Assembly (NCBI RefSeq): GCF_015999245.1
Contig: NZ_JAEAMR010000003.1
Coordinates: 519,410 to 553,570, forward strand
DNA: 34,161 nucleotides
Source: Streptomyces sp. AV19
GTDB taxonomy: Bacteria > Actinomycetota > Actinomycetes > Streptomycetales > Streptomycetaceae
Direction: 5' to 3'
In this document: piece after piece, positions 1 to 10,279 of the stretch
Numbering within the stretch: position 1 is the stretch's first letter
Layout: each line of letters opens with the position of its first letter
Translations under genes and position numbers: made by a program
Notes under the pieces: model-generated
Seen by the model: only the letters and a program-made list of their open reading frames with translations
Told to the model about the DNA's origin: nothing
Database searches by the model: none

Positions 1-345
1 CCCAGAAGGGGCACCCCCAGACGGGCTGAAATTCAGCCCGTCTGGGGGTGCCCCCTCTGGGGGAGCTTGAGGACAATGCGGCGAAGCCGCATTACACCCC
101 GCGCGGAGCGCGCGAGAAACGGTGAAAGGGCGGGTCCGGGGCCCCCACAAACCAAAGACCCCGCACCCGCCCTTGGGGAAAGGGCAGGCCCGGGGCCTCG
201 GAACAAGATTGCGAGCCGTAAGGCTCAAAGGTGCCGCACCCGCGTGGCGAACGGCCGCGTGCGGCGGAAGGTGCCGGTCCGGAGCGGTTGAGAGGGTCCG
301 CTGGCCCGTCCCGGCGGGAACCGGGGCTCACGCCCCGGAGAGGCT
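1..345. repeat. Palindromic intergenic repeat, copy 1
   Basis: No gene is visible here. Bases 1-30 and 32-61 form a nearly perfect 30-bp inverted repeat with a one-base centre and one mismatch. It is followed by CTTGAGGACA, an AATGCGGC/GCCGCATT hairpin and AAACGGTGAAAGGGCGG. The same words recur at about 6018-6190, 27371-27796 and 33993-34161. This copy lies downstream of the rpsT stop codon and probably helps end transcription. The remainder up to 345 is GC-rich and shows no other structure I can name. Confidence 0.7.
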
Positions 346-612
346 TCAGCCGTTGAGGGAAGCAGCCTGCTTCGCCAGCGCCGACTTCTTGTTGGCGGCG
401 GCGTTCTTGTGCAGGACACCCTTGCTGGCGGCCTTGTCGAGCTTCTTGCCGGCCAGGGCGACAGCGGCGGTGGCCTTGGCGGCGTCACCGGCGGCGATCG
501 CCTCACGGGCGGCGCGGACGGCGGTCTTGACCGAGGACTTGACGGCCTTGTTGCGCAGGCGCGCCTTCTCGTTGGTCTTGATGCGCTTGATCTGGGACTT
601 GATGTTCGCCAC
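346..612 (-). CDS. rpsT: 30S ribosomal protein S20
   Basis: This encodes an 88-residue, very basic protein that binds 16S rRNA early in assembly of the small subunit. The N-terminus [18 protein letters not shown] and the alanine/lysine-rich helical body ([22 protein letters not shown]) are typical of bacterial S20, and the length is normal. The start is the GTG at 612-610, because the ANIKSQ signature begins immediately after it; the open frame further upstream is not coding. A weak AAAGG ribosome site lies about 9 nt before the GTG. The gene is divergent from lepA, an arrangement common in actinobacteria. The 3' end faces the palindromic repeat at 1-345. Confidence 0.97.
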   Translation of the reverse strand: MANIKSQIKRIKTNEKARLRNKAVKSSVKTAVRAAREAIAAGDAAKATAAVALAGKKLDKAASKGVLHKNAAANKKSALAKQAASLNG

Positions 613-688
613 GAAAAGAGCCTTTTCAGGTTCGTTGGATGTCAAGAGAGTGCCCCGCGCATGAGAGGGTCGCGAAGCACAGTGGTCC

Positions 689-718
689 AGGCTACCAGCA
701 GGATCCGCACCCTCCCAA
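689..718 (-). promoter_or_regulatory. Candidate rpsT promoter
   Basis: On the minus strand, TTGGGA (718-713) and TAGCCT (694-689) are separated by 18 bp. This resembles the main vegetative sigma factor promoter of streptomycetes. Transcription would start near 682, giving a leader of about 70 nt before the rpsT GTG. This is a consensus match only. Confidence 0.4.
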
Positions 719-752
719 ACCGGACGACGGTGCCCGCTCATGGGACGATGGT

Positions 753-796
753 GGAGTCGGATACCCGACTCCCGCCGAGGCTGGCGTGCAAACGCC
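753..796 (+). promoter_or_regulatory. Two tandem hairpins in the lepA leader
   Basis: GGAGTCGG-ATAC-CCGACTCC (753-772) is a perfect 8-bp stem. GGCGT-GCAA-ACGCC (783-796) is a 5-bp stem closed by a GNRA-type tetraloop. Both lie just before the lepA GTG at 819. They could shape the 5' leader of lepA; no known regulatory element is recognised. Confidence 0.4.
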
Positions 797-818
797 GAAG
801 TCACCGAATGGATCCTGC

Positions 819-2684
819 GTGCCCGCGACCCCTACCAACGTGCCCGAGCCGAGCCGTACCGACCCGGCTCTGATCCGCAACTTCTGCATCATCGCGCACA
901 TCGACCACGGCAAGTCGACCCTTGCCGACCGGATGCTCCAGCTGACCGGCGTGGTTGACCAGCGGCAGATGCGTGCGCAGTACCTCGACCGGATGGACAT
1001 CGAGCGCGAGCGCGGCATCACGATCAAGTCGCAGGCGGTCCGCCTCCCCTGGGCGCCCTCCGAGGACGAGTCGAAGACGACCCACATCCTCAACATGATC
1101 GACACCCCGGGCCACGTCGACTTCACCTACGAGGTCTCCCGCTCCCTCGCCGCGTGCGAGGGCTGCATCCTCCTGGTCGACGCCGCCCAGGGCATCGAGG
1201 CCCAGACCCTCGCCAACCTCTACCTGGCGATGGAGAACGACCTCACGATCATCCCGGTCCTCAACAAGATCGACCTGCCTGCCGCCCAGCCGGAGAAGTT
1301 CGCCGCCGAGCTGGCGAACCTCGTCGGCTGCGACCCGTCCGACGTCCTCAAGGTCTCCGCCAAGACCGGCGTCGGCGTCCCCGAGCTGCTCGACCGCGTC
1401 GTCCGCGACGTCCCGGCCCCGGTCGGCGTCAAGGACGCCCCCGCCCGCGCGATGATCTTCGACTCGGTCTACGACGCCTACCGCGGCGTGGTGACCTATG
1501 TGAAGGTCGTCGACGGCACGCTGAAGAAGCGCGAGCGCATCAGGATGATGTCGACGGGCGCGGCCCACGAGCTCCTGGAGATCGGCACCAACTCGCCCGA
1601 GATGCTCCCGGCCGACGGCCTCTCCGTCGGCGAGGTGGGCTATCTGATCACCGGTGTGAAGGACGTCCGCCAGTCCAAGGTGGGTGACACGATCACCCAG
1701 TTCCACAGCGGCGCCACCGACGCGCTGGGCGGCTACAAGGACCCGAAGCCGATGGTGTTCTCGGGCCTGTATCCGCTGGACGGCTCGGACTACCCGGAGC
1801 TCCGCGAGGCCCTCGACAAGCTCCAGCTCAACGACGCCGCCCTCGTCTACGAGCCGGAGACCTCCGCCGCGCTCGGCTTCGGCTTCCGCGTCGGCTTCCT
1901 GGGCCTGCTGCACCTGGAGGTCATCCGCGAGCGCCTGGAGCGCGAGTTCGGCCTCGACCTGATCGCCACCGCGCCCAACGTGGTCTACCGCGTCCTCATG
2001 GAGGACGGCACCGAGCACGAGGTCACCAACCCCAGCGAGTTCCCCACCGGCAAGATCGACGAGGTGCACGAGCCGGTCGTCCGGGCCACGATCCTGGCGC
2101 CCAGCGAGTTCATCGGCGCGATCATGGAGCTCTGCCAGACCCGCCGCGGCGTCCTGATGGGCATGGACTACCTCTCCGAGGACCGCGTCGAGATCCGCTA
2201 TACGCTGCCGCTGGCCGAGGTCGTCTTCGACTTCTTCGACCAGCTCAAGTCCAAGACCCGCGGCTACGCGTCGCTCGACTACGAGCCCACCGGCGAGCAG
2301 ATCTCCGAGCTCGTCAAGGTCGACATCCTGCTGCACGGCGACAAGGTCGACGCGTTCTCCGCGATCACGCACAAGGACAAGGCGTACGCGTACGGCGTCC
2401 GGCTCGTCGCCAAGCTGCGCGAGCTCATCCCGCGGCAGAACTTCGAGGTGCCCATCCAGGCCGCCATCGGCTCCCGCGTCATCGCCCGCGAGACCGTCCG
2501 CGCCATCCGCAAGGACGTCCTCGCCAAGTGCTACGGCGGTGACATCTCCCGCAAGCGGAAGCTGCTGGAGAAGCAGAAGGAGGGCAAGAAGCGGATGAAG
2601 ATGGTCGGCAACGTGGAGGTGCCCCAGGAGGCCTTCATCGCGGTGCTGTCCACGGACGACAGCGGTGGCGAGAAGAAGAAGTAG
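819..2684 (+). CDS. lepA: Elongation factor 4 (LepA), ribosome-associated GTPase
   Basis: LepA is a translational GTPase that acts on the ribosome in translation elongation and/or ribosome biogenesis. The 621-residue product has G1 AHIDHGKS (about residues 26-33), a switch region RGITIKSQ, G3 DTPGHVDF and G4 NKID, then EF-G-like domains II, III and V and the LepA-specific C-terminal domain ([19 protein letters not shown]). The start is the GTG at 819: the protein from [15 protein letters not shown] onward matches the actinobacterial N-terminus, while the open frame back to 639 overlaps the rpsT leader. It is transcribed alone, away from rpsT, and is followed by a hairpin terminator. Confidence 0.97.
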   Translation: MPATPTNVPEPSRTDPALIRNFCIIAHIDHGKSTLADRMLQLTGVVDQRQMRAQYLDRMDIERERGITIKSQAVRLPWAPSEDESKTTHILNMIDTPGHVDFTYEVSRSLAACEGCILLVDAAQGIEAQTLANLYLAMENDLTIIPVLNKIDLPAAQPEKFAAELANLVGCDPSDVLKVSAKTGVGVPELLDRVVRDVPAPVGVKDAPARAMIFDSVYDAYRGVVTYVKVVDGTLKKRERIRMMSTGAAHELLEIGTNSPEMLPADGLSVGEVGYLITGVKDVRQSKVGDTITQFHSGATDALGGYKDPKPMVFSGLYPLDGSDYPELREALDKLQLNDAALVYEPETSAALGFGFRVGFLGLLHLEVIRERLEREFGLDLIATAPNVVYRVLMEDGTEHEVTNPSEFPTGKIDEVHEPVVRATILAPSEFIGAIMELCQTRRGVLMGMDYLSEDRVEIRYTLPLAEVVFDFFDQLKSKTRGYASLDYEPTGEQISELVKVDILLHGDKVDAFSAITHKDKAYAYGVRLVAKLRELIPRQNFEVPIQAAIGSRVIARETVRAIRKDVLAKCYGGDISRKRKLLEKQKEGKKRMKMVGNVEVPQEAFIAVLSTDDSGGEKKK

Positions 2685-2705
2685 CCGCAGCTCACGCGCC
2701 GTTGA

Positions 2706-2740
2706 GGAATGCCCGTCCCTGTCCGGGGGCGGGCATTTCC
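2706..2740 (+). terminator. Hairpin terminator after lepA
   Basis: GGAATGCCCG (2706-2715) pairs with CGGGCATTTCC (2730-2740) with one bulged T, 21 nt after the lepA stop. There is no U-tract, which is usual for streptomycete terminators. Confidence 0.6.
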
Positions 2741-2773
2741 GCGTCCCGCCGCGGGTAGGGCGGTCATGTCCCC

Positions 2774-2802
2774 TTACATGAGGGCCACATGGCCTCTAGT
2801 CT
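2774..2802 (+). promoter_or_regulatory. Candidate promoter for the acyl-CoA ligase
   Basis: TTACAT (2774-2779) and TAGTCT (2797-2802) are spaced by 17 bp, about 60 bp before the chosen GTG start at 2864. Consensus match only. Confidence 0.35.
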
Positions 2803-2863
2803 GATCACTGCTCCAAGGTTACTCACGAGTCACCCAGCAACGAGGCGGGCCCCGGAGGATGCC

Positions 2864-4753
<1,890 letters not shown>

Positions 4754-4779
4754 CCGCCGGCGTACCGGACAATGGGCTC

Positions 4780-6012
4780 ATGCCTTCCGTACTGCCCGAT
4801 GGTGAGCCCATGCCCGAGGACGGGGCGCTGCCCCCGCACGCCCTCGAGGGCTCCGGGCAGCGCCCGCTCGGCTTCTACCTGCACGTTCCCTACTGCGCCA
4901 CCCGCTGCGGGTACTGCGATTTCAACACCTACACCGCGACCGAGCTGCGCGGCTCCGGCGGGGCGCTCGCCTCGCGGGACAACTACGCCGACACCGTCGC
5001 CGAGGAGATCCGCCTCGCGCGCAAGGCGCTCGGCGACGACCCGCGCCCCGTCGAGACGGTCTTCGTCGGCGGCGGCACCCCGACGCTGCTGCCCGCCGCC
5101 GACCTGGGCCGCATGCTGGCGGCGATCCGCGACGAGTTCGGGCTGGCGGACGGGGCCGAGGTCACGACCGAGGCCAACCCGGAGTCCGTGGACCCGCGCT
5201 ATCTGGCGGAGCTGCGCGAGGCGGGCTTCAACCGGGTCTCCTTCGGCATGCAGAGCGCCCGGCAGCACGTGCTGAAGATCCTCGACCGCACGCACACGCC
5301 GGGCCGCCCCGAGGCGTGCGTGGCCGAGGCCCGGGCCGCCGGGTTCGACCACGTCAACCTGGATCTGATCTACGGCACGCCGGGGGAGTCGGACGACGAC
5401 TGGCGGGCCTCCCTGGACGCGGTCGTCGGGGCCGGCCCCGACCACGTCTCCGCCTACGCGCTGATCGTCGAGGAGGGTACGCAGCTGGCGCGGCGCATCC
5501 GGCGCGGCGAGGTCCCCATGACCGACGACGACGTGCACGCCGACCGCTACCTGATCGCCGAGGAGCGGCTCTCCGCGGCCGGCTTCCACTGGTACGAGGT
5601 CTCCAACTGGGCCACGACGGAGGCCGGCCGCTGCCGCCACAACGAGCTCTACTGGCGCGGCGCCGACTGGTGGGGAGCGGGCCCCGGCGCCCACTCCCAC
5701 GTCGGCGGCGTCCGGTGGTGGAACGTCAAGCACCCCGGGGCCTACGCCCAGGCCCTGAGCGAGGGCCGCTCCCCGGGAGCGGGCCGCGAGATCCTCGCGG
5801 AGGAGGACCGCCGTGTGGAGCGGGTGCTGCTGGAGCTGCGGCTGTCGGACGGGTGTCCGCTGTCGCTGCTGAAGCCGGCGGGTTTCCGCGCGGCGGAGCG
5901 GGCGCTGTCGGACGGGCTGCTGGAGGCCGGGCCGTACGCGTCCGGGCGGGCCGTGCTCACGCTGCGCGGGCGGTTGCTCGCGGACGCGGTCGTCCGCGAC
6001 CTGGTGGATTGA
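4780..6012 (+). CDS. hemW: Radical SAM heme chaperone HemW
   Basis: HemW (formerly called HemN-like coproporphyrinogen oxidase) is a radical SAM protein that binds heme. The 410-residue product has the 4Fe-4S cluster motif CATRCGYC (C39, C43, C46; CxxxCxxC), the SAM-binding GGGTPTLL, EANPESVD and the HemW-type C-terminal domain. The motif is CxxxCxxC without the extra cysteine of true HemN. The start at 4780 is the first of two close ATGs (4780, 4810) and gives the N-terminus usual in the genus; neither has a strong ribosome site. It sits in the conserved lepA-hemW-hrcA neighbourhood. Confidence 0.93.
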   Translation: MPSVLPDGEPMPEDGALPPHALEGSGQRPLGFYLHVPYCATRCGYCDFNTYTATELRGSGGALASRDNYADTVAEEIRLARKALGDDPRPVETVFVGGGTPTLLPAADLGRMLAAIRDEFGLADGAEVTTEANPESVDPRYLAELREAGFNRVSFGMQSARQHVLKILDRTHTPGRPEACVAEARAAGFDHVNLDLIYGTPGESDDDWRASLDAVVGAGPDHVSAYALIVEEGTQLARRIRRGEVPMTDDDVHADRYLIAEERLSAAGFHWYEVSNWATTEAGRCRHNELYWRGADWWGAGPGAHSHVGGVRWWNVKHPGAYAQALSEGRSPGAGREILAEEDRRVERVLLELRLSDGCPLSLLKPAGFRAAERALSDGLLEAGPYASGRAVLTLRGRLLADAVVRDLVD

Positions 6013-6194
6013 TCCCTGCCCCGGCCCCGCCCTTTCTCCCCCAGAGGGGGTGCCCCCAGTTTCTCGCGCGCTCCGCGCGGGGACAACGCGGCTGCGCCGC
6101 GTCCGGCGTTTGAGGACATCGCCCGAAGGGTGATCGGGGTCCGGGGTCTCCCCGGGAAACGGTGAAAGGGCGGGGCCGGGGCAAAACCCACCGC
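6013..6194. repeat. Palindromic intergenic repeat, copy 2
   Basis: The gap between the convergent stops of hemW and the DUF3097 gene holds CGCCCTTTCTCCCCCAGAGG (about 6028-6047), a GCGCGCTCCGCGCG hairpin, GCGGCTGCGCCGC, GTCCGGCGTTTGAGGACAT, and finally GGAAACGGTGAAAGGGCGGG before the minus-strand stop. These words match the other three repeat copies. It probably serves as a two-way terminator. Confidence 0.7.
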
Positions 6195-7022
6195 CTAGCC
6201 CACCGTCACAAAGTCGATCAGCTCCTCGACCCGTCCGAGCAACTCCGGCTCAAGATCCTTGTACGAGCGCACGCCCGAAAGAATCCGCTGCCAAGCGGCC
6301 CCCGTGTTCGGCGGCCAGCCCAGCGCCCGGCACACCCCCGTCTTCCAGTCCTGCCCCCGCGGCACGGACGGCCACGCCGCGATCCCGGCCGACGACGGCT
6401 TCACGGCCTCCCACACGTCCACGTACGGATGCCCGACGACGAGCACGTGCTCGCCCGTCACCTCCGCCGCGATCCGCGACTCCTTCGAACCCGGTACCAG
6501 GTGGTCCACCAGGACCCCCAGCCGCGCGTCCGGCCCCGGGCCGAAGGAGCGGACGATCGACGGCAGGTCGTCCACGCCCTCCAGGTACTCCACGACCACG
6601 CCCTCGATGCGCAGGTCGTCGCCCCACACCCGCTCCACCAGCTCCGCGTCGTGCCGGCCCTCGACGTAGATGCGCCCGGCCCGCGCCACCCGCGCCCGCG
6701 CGCCGGGCACGGCGATCGAGCCGGACGCCGTACGGGCCGGGCCCCGGGGCGTCGCGACCGCGGCCGGGCGGACGAGCGTGACGGCGCGGCCCTCCAGCAG
6801 GAAGCCCCGCGGTTCCATGGGGAAGACGCGGTGCTTCCCGAAACGGTCCTCCAGCGTCACCGTCAACCCCTGCGCGGTCTTCTCGCACCGGACCACCGCC
6901 CCGCAGAAGCCGGTGGTCACCTCCTCGACGACGAGGTCCACCTCCGCCGGCACCTCGGGGACGGGGACGCTCCGCTTCCACGGCGGGGTCGGATCGGGGT
7001 CGTACTGTCGGCTGCTGCGCAC
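6195..7022 (-). CDS. DUF3097 family protein
   Basis: This 275-residue protein is a conserved actinobacterial family of unknown function. The core PEVPxEVDLVVEE, GFCGAVVRCEK and DRFGKHRVFPMEPRGFLLEG is the family hallmark. The middle reads RIYVEGRHDAELVERVWGDD (residues 117-136) followed by GVLVDH (169-174). A glutamate after a beta-strand and a later aspartate after a hydrophobic strand resemble a TOPRIM domain such as that of RNase M5; this is my inference. The start is a GTG at 7022. It follows the MBL-fold gene by 33 bp on the same strand, so they probably form an operon. Confidence 0.85.
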   Translation of the reverse strand: MRSSRQYDPDPTPPWKRSVPVPEVPAEVDLVVEEVTTGFCGAVVRCEKTAQGLTVTLEDRFGKHRVFPMEPRGFLLEGRAVTLVRPAAVATPRGPARTASGSIAVPGARARVARAGRIYVEGRHDAELVERVWGDDLRIEGVVVEYLEGVDDLPSIVRSFGPGPDARLGVLVDHLVPGSKESRIAAEVTGEHVLVVGHPYVDVWEAVKPSSAGIAAWPSVPRGQDWKTGVCRALGWPPNTGAAWQRILSGVRSYKDLEPELLGRVEELIDFVTVG

Positions 7023-7055
7023 CCGCCGACGATAGGGAAAACCCGGCGCCCCGGG

Positions 7056-7787
7056 TCACGACACGCCGAACCGCCGTGCCAGCGCGTTGCGTTGCTCACG
7101 GACAAAACGGGCATCCACCGCCGCTCCGTGTCCGGGGACGTACACCGCGTCCTCGCCGCCGAGTTCCAGCAGCCGGTCCAGCGCGGCCGGCCAGCGCTCG
7201 GGGGAGGCGTCCGGCCCGGCCTGCGGCTCGCCCGACTCCTCGACCAGGTCGCCGCAGAAGACGACGGCCGGCGCGTTCCCCGGGCCGGGAACGAGCACCA
7301 CGAGATCGTCCGGGCTGTGGGCCGGGCCCAGGCCGACGAGGCGTACGCGCCGCCCGCCGCCCAGGTCGAGCTCCAGCTCCCCGTCGACCGCCCGCGCGGG
7401 CGGCGCCGGCCGCTCCACGGCGTCCCGGGCGGCCCCGGCCGGCACGCCGTACGCCACCGCGTCCCGCAGCAGTTCGTCCCCGTTGCCGGCGGTCCCGTGC
7501 ACCGCCGCGCCGGGGAACGCGGATGTGCCCAGGACGTGGTCGAAGTGCGGGTGGGTGAGTGCGACGTGCGTCACGGGCAGCCCGAAGAGCTCCGTCGCCC
7601 CGCGCCGGATGTCCGCCCCCTCCTGTGGGGAGCCGCCCGTGTCCACGACCAGCACGTCCGTCGTCCCGGCGACGACCCCGGCCGTCGCGTCCCAGCCGGG
7701 CAGCCGGCGGCGCGCCACCCCCGGCGCGAGCCGTTCCCAGTGCGCCCCCGAGTGCTGCTCGTGGTTCCCGCCCTCGTGAAGTTCCAT
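7056..7787 (-). CDS. MBL-fold metallo-hydrolase
   Basis: The 243-residue protein has the metallo-beta-lactamase fold. The metal-binding motif THPHFDH (HxHxDH) lies near residue 78, a further histidine in GPAHSPDDLVV, an aspartate in FCGDLVEE and a last histidine in VPGHGAAVD. These are the expected ligands of a two-zinc hydrolase. The substrate cannot be told from the sequence. The start ATG at 7787 has no good ribosome site, so it could be leaderless. It is divergent from hrcA and leads into the DUF3097 gene. Confidence 0.85.
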   Translation of the reverse strand: MELHEGGNHEQHSGAHWERLAPGVARRRLPGWDATAGVVAGTTDVLVVDTGGSPQEGADIRRGATELFGLPVTHVALTHPHFDHVLGTSAFPGAAVHGTAGNGDELLRDAVAYGVPAGAARDAVERPAPPARAVDGELELDLGGGRRVRLVGLGPAHSPDDLVVLVPGPGNAPAVVFCGDLVEESGEPQAGPDASPERWPAALDRLLELGGEDAVYVPGHGAAVDARFVREQRNALARRFGVS

Positions 7788-7876
7788 GACGGAAAGCTAC
7801 GGCCGGCGCGGTACGGTGGCCCGTCCCCGTACCCGGTGTGGCGAAGAGCACGGGAGGGCGCGGGGTGCCACTGCCC

Positions 7877-7907
7877 TTGCCGGGTGCGTGGGGACCGGCC
7901 GTACACT
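7877..7907 (+). promoter_or_regulatory. Candidate hrcA promoter
   Basis: TTGCCG (7877-7882) and TACACT (7902-7907) are spaced by 19 bp. Transcription would begin near 7914, just before the CIRCE operator at 7921, which fits repression by HrcA. The spacing is slightly long. Confidence 0.45.
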
Positions 7908-7920
7908 GACGTGTGGGCCT

Positions 7921-7947
7921 TTGGCACTCGTGACCTTTGAGTGCCAG
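7921..7947 (+). promoter_or_regulatory. CIRCE operator (HrcA binding site)
   Basis: TTGGCACTC-N9-GAGTGCCAG matches the CIRCE consensus TTAGCACTC-N9-GAGTGCTAA with the core GCACTC/GAGTGC arms and the 9-bp spacer intact. It lies 70 bp before hrcA, so HrcA should repress its own operon together with dnaJ and release it on heat shock. Confidence 0.9.
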
Positions 7948-8017
7948 GCACACGACCCGGGTAGGAGCCCGGGAGGAACCACGAGACGGCCGGCCCGCTG
8001 GACTGGAGGTGCGCGCG

Positions 8018-9034
8018 ATGCTGAGCGAACGCAGGCTCAAGGTCTTGCGTGCCATCGTCCAGGACTACGTGGGCACCGAGGAGCCGGTGGGCTCCAAGGC
8101 CCTGACCGAACGCCACCACCTCGGCGTGTCCCCGGCGACGGTGCGCAACGACATGGCCGTGCTGGAGGAGGAGGGCTTCATCGCCCAGCCCCACACCAGC
8201 GCCGGCCGCATCCCCACCGACAAGGGCTACCGCCTCTTCGTGGACCGGCTGGCGGGCGTCAAGCCCCTGTCCTCCGCCGAGCGGCGCGCCATCCAGAACT
8301 TCCTGGACGGGGCCGTCGACCTCGACGACGTCGTCGCCCGTACGGTGCGGCTGCTGGCGCAGCTGACCCGTCAGGTGGCGGTGGTGCAGTATCCGTCGCT
8401 GACCCGGTCCACCGTCCGGCACGTGGAGCTGCTGCCGCTCGCCCCGGCGCGGGTGATGCTGGTGCTCATCACGGACACCGGGCGGGTCGAGCAGCGGATG
8501 GTGGACTGCCCGGCGCCGGTCGGCGAGACCACGCTGGCGGATCTGCGGGCCCGGCTCAACAGCCGTGTCGTGGGGCGGCGGTTCACGGACGTTCCGCAGC
8601 TGGTGCAGGACCTCCCCGAATCCTTCGAGCAGGACGACCGGGGAACCGTTTCTACGGTGCTGGCCGTTCTCCTGGAGACGCTGGTGGAGGACACCGAGGA
8701 GCGGCTGATGATCGGCGGCACCGCCAATCTCACCCGTTTCGGTCACGACTTCCCGCTGACGATCCGGCCCGTGCTGGAGGCGTTGGAGGAGCAGGTCGTC
8801 CTGCTCAAGCTGCTCGGCGAGGCATCGGATTCGGGCATGACCGTCCGCATCGGTCATGAGATCGCCCATGAGGGGCTGAACTCCACATCCGTCGTCGCCG
8901 TCGGCTACGGTTCGGGCGACGAGGCCGTCGCCAAACTCGGCGTGGTCGGACCGACCCGCATGGATTACCCCGGAACGATGGGAGCGGTACGCGCAGTGGC
9001 ACGTTACGTCGGACAGATCCTGGCGGAGTCGTAA
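8018..9034 (+). CDS. hrcA: Heat-inducible transcriptional repressor HrcA
   Basis: HrcA binds CIRCE and represses heat-shock genes. The 338-residue product has the N-terminal winged helix ([51 protein letters not shown], about residues 1-75) and the GAF-like C-terminal domain ending in [20 protein letters not shown]. The start is the ATG at 8018, with GGAGG at 8005-8009. An open frame back to 7937 would begin inside the CIRCE operator. The next gene, dnaJ, begins directly after its TAA, so both are translated from one message. Confidence 0.96.
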   Translation: MLSERRLKVLRAIVQDYVGTEEPVGSKALTERHHLGVSPATVRNDMAVLEEEGFIAQPHTSAGRIPTDKGYRLFVDRLAGVKPLSSAERRAIQNFLDGAVDLDDVVARTVRLLAQLTRQVAVVQYPSLTRSTVRHVELLPLAPARVMLVLITDTGRVEQRMVDCPAPVGETTLADLRARLNSRVVGRRFTDVPQLVQDLPESFEQDDRGTVSTVLAVLLETLVEDTEERLMIGGTANLTRFGHDFPLTIRPVLEALEEQVVLLKLLGEASDSGMTVRIGHEIAHEGLNSTSVVAVGYGSGDEAVAKLGVVGPTRMDYPGTMGAVRAVARYVGQILAES

Positions 9035-10171
9035 GTGGCCACGGACTACTACGCGGTCCTGGGCGTACGGCGTGACGCCTCGCAGGACGAGATCAAGAAG
9101 GCCTTCCGCCGCCTCGCCCGCGAGCTGCACCCGGACGTCAATCCGGATCCCAAGACGCAGGAGCGGTTCAAGGAGATCAACGCCGCCTACGAGGTGCTCT
9201 CGGACCCGCAGAAGAAGCAGGTCTACGACCTCGGCGGCGACCCGCTGTCCGCCTCGGGCGGCGGCGCGGGCGCCGGCGGCTTCGGCGCGGGCTTCGGCAA
9301 CTTCTCCGACATCATGGACGCGTTCTTCGGCCAGGCGTCGCAGCGCGGACCGCGCTCGCGCACGCGCCGCGGCCAGGACGCGATGATCCGGCTCGAAGTC
9401 GACCTGAACGAGGCGACGTTCGGCACGACCAAGGAGATCCAGGTCGACACCGCCGTCGTCTGCACCACGTGCAGCGGCGAGGGCGCGGCCCCGGGCACGT
9501 CCGCCCAGACCTGTGACATGTGCCGCGGCCGCGGCGAGGTCTCCCAGGTCACCCGCTCCTTCCTCGGCCAGGTCATGACCTCCCGGCCCTGCCCGCAGTG
9601 CCAGGGCTTCGGCACGGTCGTGCCGACCCCCTGCCCGGAGTGCGCGGGCGACGGCCGCGTCCGCTCCCGCCGGACGCTGACGGTCAAGATCCCGGCCGGT
9701 GTCGACCAGGGCACCCGCATCCAGCTCGCGGGCGAGGGCGAGGTCGGCCCCGGCGGCGGCCCCGCCGGCGACCTCTACGTCGAGATCCAGGAGACGCCGC
9801 ACCCGGTCTTCCAGCGGCGCGGCGACGACCTGCACTGCACGGTCACCATCCCGATGACCGCGGCCGCGCTGGGCACGAAGGTGCCGCTGGAGACCCTGGA
9901 CGGCCTGGAGGAGATCGACATCCGGCCCGGCACCCAGTCCGGCCAGTCGATCCCGCTGCACCAGCGCGGTGTCACGCACCTGCGCGGCGGCGGCCGCGGC
10001 GACCTCATCGTCCACGTCGAGGTGCAGACGCCGAGCAAGCTGGACGCCCAGCAGGAGGAGCTGCTCCGCCAGCTGGCGAAGATCCGCAACGAGGAGCGCC
10101 CGATGGGCGAGTTCAAGCCGGGGCAGCAGGGGCTGTTCTCGCGCTTGAAGGACGCGTTCAACGGGCGGTAG
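9035..10171 (+). CDS. dnaJ: Chaperone DnaJ (DnaJ2 type)
   Basis: DnaJ is the J-domain co-chaperone that stimulates DnaK ATPase and delivers unfolded clients. The 378-residue product has a J domain with the HPD motif (about 32-34), a G/F-rich linker with GAGAGGFGAGFGNF, and a zinc-binding domain with all four repeats: CTTCSGEG, CDMCRGRG, CPQCQGFG and CPECAGDG, then the client-binding domains. The GTG start follows the hrcA stop with no gap and the ribosome site CGGAG lies inside hrcA. No grpE or dnaK is adjacent, so this is the hrcA-linked paralogue rather than the dnaK-operon copy. Confidence 0.96.
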   Translation: MATDYYAVLGVRRDASQDEIKKAFRRLARELHPDVNPDPKTQERFKEINAAYEVLSDPQKKQVYDLGGDPLSASGGGAGAGGFGAGFGNFSDIMDAFFGQASQRGPRSRTRRGQDAMIRLEVDLNEATFGTTKEIQVDTAVVCTTCSGEGAAPGTSAQTCDMCRGRGEVSQVTRSFLGQVMTSRPCPQCQGFGTVVPTPCPECAGDGRVRSRRTLTVKIPAGVDQGTRIQLAGEGEVGPGGGPAGDLYVEIQETPHPVFQRRGDDLHCTVTIPMTAAALGTKVPLETLDGLEEIDIRPGTQSGQSIPLHQRGVTHLRGGGRGDLIVHVEVQTPSKLDAQQEELLRQLAKIRNEERPMGEFKPGQQGLFSRLKDAFNGR

Positions 10172-10181
10172 ACGCCGCCGA

Positions 10182-10217
10182 CCGCCGGGCGGGCCGATCG
10201 TTCGGTCCGCCCGGCGG
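10182..10217 (+). terminator. Terminator after dnaJ
   Basis: CCGCCGGGCGGGCC (10182-10195) pairs with GGTCCGCCCGGCGG (10204-10217) through an 8-nt loop, with a single G-U pair. It lies 10 nt after the dnaJ stop. Confidence 0.75.
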
Positions 10218-10279
10218 CGCGCGTCCCCCGGGGCACCCGCCGATTCGGCGTCCCCCCACCCCCATGACACGATGTGGTC

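Noticed and set aside
801..2372. Long minus-strand open frame opposite lepA
   Set aside because: It is an antisense shadow of the LepA gene caused by GC-rich third positions; the product is low-complexity and has no recognisable domain.
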